DNA of 25,871 nucleotides from WGOA01 sp964429745 (GTDB lineage Bacteria > Bacteroidota > Bacteroidia > Chitinophagales > BACL12), in assembly GCA_964429745.1 (NCBI GenBank), contig CAYSDI010000052.1:1-25871 (forward strand). The letters are read 5' to 3'. Below, in pieces: positions 23,560 to 25,871 of this stretch. A program made the position numbers and the translations under genes. Position 1 is the stretch's first letter. Every line of letters starts with the position of its first letter. The notes beneath the pieces are model-generated. The model saw nothing but the letters and a program-made list of their open reading frames with translations. It was not told the DNA's origin and made no database searches.

Positions 23560-24306
23560 ATGAGTCTGCTTGACCGGATCGATACCGCAAGCGTACCGAA
23601 GCATGTAGCTGTCATTATGGACGGCAATGGCCGCTGGGCCAAACAAAAAGGCAGACCCCGGGTGTTCGGTCACCGCAGCGGGGTTGAGTCCGTACGCGCC
23701 GTGGTTCGTGCGGCTCGCCAGGCCAAAGTGCGCTACCTGACACTTTATGCGTTTTCAACCGAGAACTGGAACCGGCCGGACTTTGAAATCAATGCCCTGA
23801 TGGAAATTTTGGTCAGCAGCTTGCGCAAGGAAACCGAAGAATTGCGTCAGCAGGGTGTAAAGATCGGGGTCATTGGCAATGTGGACCAGCTTCCGTCCGT
23901 TTGCAGGCGTGAGTTGGACGAAGCCATAAAATTGACTGCTGAAAACACGGTTTTGGATTTGACCCTGGCCTTGAGCTACAGCGGTCGCTGGGACATTCTC
24001 CAGGCTGCGCGTGCGCTCGCGGAGCAGGCGGCCGCAGGCACACTCAAACCCCAAGCCATTGACGATCAGGCCTTTGGAGCCGCTTTGAGCATGGCTGGCA
24101 AACCCGATCCCGAACTGATGATTCGCACCAGCGGCGAATACCGCATTAGCAACTACTTGCTGTGGCAGTCTGCCTACAGCGAGTTTTATTTTACCCCTAC
24201 CCTCTGGCCGGATTTCCGGGAAGAGGAGTTTTATGCCGCCCTCCTGGATTACCAGACGCGGGAACGCCGGTTTGGTAAAACCAGCGAGCAAATTCAGGTT
24301 AAGTAA
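23560..24306 (+). CDS. uppS: Isoprenyl transferase (undecaprenyl diphosphate synthase)
   Basis: This cis-prenyltransferase elongates farnesyl diphosphate with isopentenyl diphosphate to the C55 lipid carrier for peptidoglycan and other envelope glycans. The 248-aa product has the MDGNGRWAK motif (catalytic Asp21), FGHRSGVESVR, LYAFSTENWNRP, and the C-terminal RTSGEYRISNYLLWQ plus SEFYF signature near residues 189-212. The ATG at 23560 gives MSLLDRIDTASVPKHVAVIMDGNGRWA, the normal N-terminus, although the frame is open upstream into the DUF6089-like gene. Its stop shares a base with the bamA start (TAATG), so the two are translationally coupled. Confidence 0.96.
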   Translation: MSLLDRIDTASVPKHVAVIMDGNGRWAKQKGRPRVFGHRSGVESVRAVVRAARQAKVRYLTLYAFSTENWNRPDFEINALMEILVSSLRKETEELRQQGVKIGVIGNVDQLPSVCRRELDEAIKLTAENTVLDLTLALSYSGRWDILQAARALAEQAAAGTLKPQAIDDQAFGAALSMAGKPDPELMIRTSGEYRISNYLLWQSAYSEFYFTPTLWPDFREEEFYAALLDYQTRERRFGKTSEQIQVK

Positions 24307-25871
24307 TGGGTCTTTTCTCCGCAACGGCAAGGGCTGCCGCATTGGTGTTTCTGTGTTCCGCTGCCGCGAGCCTTTCTGCGCAAAGCCGCATGCCTGACGG
24401 TTTGGGGCTGGACAGCAATGCGGTTGAGTACGGCACGCCCAAAGAATACCTGATCGGGGGAACAGAAGTGCGCGGGCTTACCACCCTGGATGAAAAAAGC
24501 CTGATCGCCCGCGCTGGGCTGGAGGCCGGCAAAACAGTGTCGCTGCCCGGCGACGCTACCGCGAACGCCATTAAAAACCTGTGGAAACTGGAGCTGTTCA
24601 GCGACATTTCCATCTACATAGAGCGCGTGGTTGGCAACCAGGTCTTTCTGGTCATTGAAACCAAAGAATTGCCCCGGGTCAGCAAGTTCTCCATAACCGG
24701 TGCCGGCAAAGGCGAGATCGACGACATCCGCGAGCGCATTAGCATCATTCGCGGCACCCCTTACAAAGACCACGTTCGCCAAAACATCGCCAACCAGGTT
24801 CGCACCTACTATGCGGACAAAGGCTACCTGAATGCCGGCGCAGAGATCATAGAGCGCGCCGATACCATGGGCAGCAACAACGTCATCCTGGACATCAAAG
24901 TCATTAAAGGCTACCGCGTGCGCATCGGGCGCATTCAGTTCGAAGGGAACGAGTTCATGAGCGACGCCACGTTGCGCAAAAAAATGAAGGACACGAAAGA
25001 GAAATTCCGCTTTGTGCCCGTTGGACCTGGCGATACGCTGCAGGCAGACTGGTCCGCCCTTCGCCCGGACAACCTGGTGGATAATTTGGCCAACCTCAGT
25101 TCCGGACGGGTCAGAGCCCTGCTCGCTGACCGTTTCCAGCTCAACATCTTCGCGTCCTCTAAGTTCCAGGAGTCTACCTACGAGATTGACAAAAATCTGG
25201 TGATCCAGTACTACAATACCAAGGGCTACCGCGACGCCCGAATTGTGTCGGACACGGTCTTTAACCTTGATGACAAAACCCTGGGAATCAACCTGTTCAT
25301 TGACGAAGGGCCGATGTACCATTTTCGCCACATCATCTGGAAAGGCAACACCAAGTACTCCGGGCGCCAAAAAGTCGGCGATCCCGCCGGCCGTTTGGAC
25401 TCCGTGCTCACTATCCGCAGCGGCGACCTGTACAATGCCGAACGGCTGGAGCAAAAACTCCAGTTTGACCCCAACGGCCAGGACGTTACGTCGCTGTACA
25501 TGGACGATGGTTACCTGTTCTTTGGGGTGACGCCGGTTGAAGTCCGGGTGGAAAACGACTCCATTGACCTGGAAATCCGCATCAGCGAAGGCCCGCAGGC
25601 CGTGGTGCGCAACGTGTACATCAGCGGCAATACCCGAACCAACGAGCACGTCATCCGACGAGAGATCCGCTCGCGCCCCGGCGACAAGTTCAGCCGTGCC
25701 GACCTGATCCGCTCGCAGCGAGAGATCTCCAACCTGGGCTTCTTTGACCCGCAACAGATCGGCATGAACCCGGTTCCGAACCCGACCGATGGAACGGTTG
25801 ACTTGGAATTTACGGTGGTTGAAAAACCCTCAGATCAATTGGAACTCAGCGCGGGCTGGGGTGGTGTGGGT
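24306..25871 (+). CDS. bamA: Outer-membrane protein assembly factor BamA, 3' truncated by window end
   Basis: The frame is open for 522 codons from the ATG at 24306 to the end of the window. A signal peptide (cleavage near LSA at residues 23-25) precedes a series of POTRA domains recognisable by repeated patterns: YLIGGTEVRGLTTLDEKSL; SKFSITGAGKGEIDDIRE; YRVRIGRIQFEGNEFMSDATL; YHFRHIIWKGNTKYSG; RNVYISGNTRTNEHVIRREI. The start of the barrel (KPSDQLELSAGWGG) is just reached. An extended segment (about residues 235-285) between POTRA-like repeats, containing SSKF, is common in Bacteroidota BamA. The protein folds beta-barrels into the outer membrane. It overlaps the uppS stop by one base, and OmpH/Skp-type chaperone genes would be expected beyond the window. 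Confidence 0.96.
   Translation, partial: MGLFSATARAAALVFLCSAAASLSAQSRMPDGLGLDSNAVEYGTPKEYLIGGTEVRGLTTLDEKSLIARAGLEAGKTVSLPGDATANAIKNLWKLELFSDISIYIERVVGNQVFLVIETKELPRVSKFSITGAGKGEIDDIRERISIIRGTPYKDHVRQNIANQVRTYYADKGYLNAGAEIIERADTMGSNNVILDIKVIKGYRVRIGRIQFEGNEFMSDATLRKKMKDTKEKFRFVPVGPGDTLQADWSALRPDNLVDNLANLSSGRVRALLADRFQLNIFASSKFQESTYEIDKNLVIQYYNTKGYRDARIVSDTVFNLDDKTLGINLFIDEGPMYHFRHIIWKGNTKYSGRQKVGDPAGRLDSVLTIRSGDLYNAERLEQKLQFDPNGQDVTSLYMDDGYLFFGVTPVEVRVENDSIDLEIRISEGPQAVVRNVYISGNTRTNEHVIRREIRSRPGDKFSRADLIRSQREISNLGFFDPQQIGMNPVPNPTDGTVDLEFTVVEKPSDQLELSAGWGGVG

Noticed and set aside
24294..25754. 486-codon minus-strand frame opposite bamA
   Set aside because: The plus strand encodes an unmistakable BamA with signal peptide and POTRA repeats over the same bases; the antisense frame is a composition artefact.

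Overview
This window is about 25.9 kb of chromosome from a member of the phylum Bacteroidota with fairly GC-rich codons. The assignment rests on several lineage-typical features. These are a DUF4834-like peptide, a DUF5723-like barrel next to a lipoprotein, a DUF6089-like barrel just upstream of uppS and bamA, a CarB without its C-terminal regulatory domain, AraC-type regulators of a kind common in this phylum, promoters that fit TAnnTTTG better than TATAAT, and a general lack of strong Shine-Dalgarno sites. A run of exactly 100 N (3228-3327) marks a scaffold join. I see no rRNA, tRNA, CRISPR array, insertion sequence or prophage.

Layout. (1) 10-3701: carB, a DUF4834-like peptide, and a convergent small membrane-protein gene whose 3' end is lost in the N gap inside a 12-bp repeat. 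(2) 4047-6478: a translationally coupled pair of a lipoprotein and an outer-membrane barrel, closed by a strong intrinsic terminator. (3) 6682-6972: a small, very hydrophilic protein on the minus strand. (4) 7141-8817: yqeY, cvpA and pabA, almost without spacing. (5) 8889-12831: an alpha/beta hydrolase, a CBS-domain protein, a BamA/TamA-like protein and NAD kinase. (6) 12860-22488: an accessory block, mostly on the minus strand, with a cupin, two paralogous AraC-family regulators, small membrane or remnant ORFs, an AspT/YidE-type transporter, a patatin phospholipase, a GH127-like glycosidase and a choloylglycine-hydrolase-type Ntn amidase fused to DUF2141. (7) 22626-25871: a DUF6089-like barrel protein, uppS and bamA, the last running off the window.

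Blocks 5 and 7 are, from general knowledge of Bacteroidota, normally one envelope-biogenesis neighbourhood (hydrolase, CBS, nadK, DUF6089, uppS, bamA, ompH). Here about 9.8 kb sits between nadK and the DUF6089 gene. The left part of that block (about 12.9-16 kb) is visibly richer in A and T than its flanks. It also contains what looks like a decayed gene with its own terminator, as expected of an insertion hot spot.

The most distinctive observation is the coupled pair at 18815-22257. It combines an exported Ntn amidase carrying a C-terminal DUF2141 domain with a GH127-like enzyme that keeps the Cys/Glu active-site signature but has no visible signal peptide. Other points worth a second look are a ten-C tract whose loss of one base would fuse the DUF6089 protein to UppS, an Arg in the oxyanion loop of PabA, a lipobox that coincides with the Ntn nucleophile, and a BamA-like gene without a convincing ATG start.
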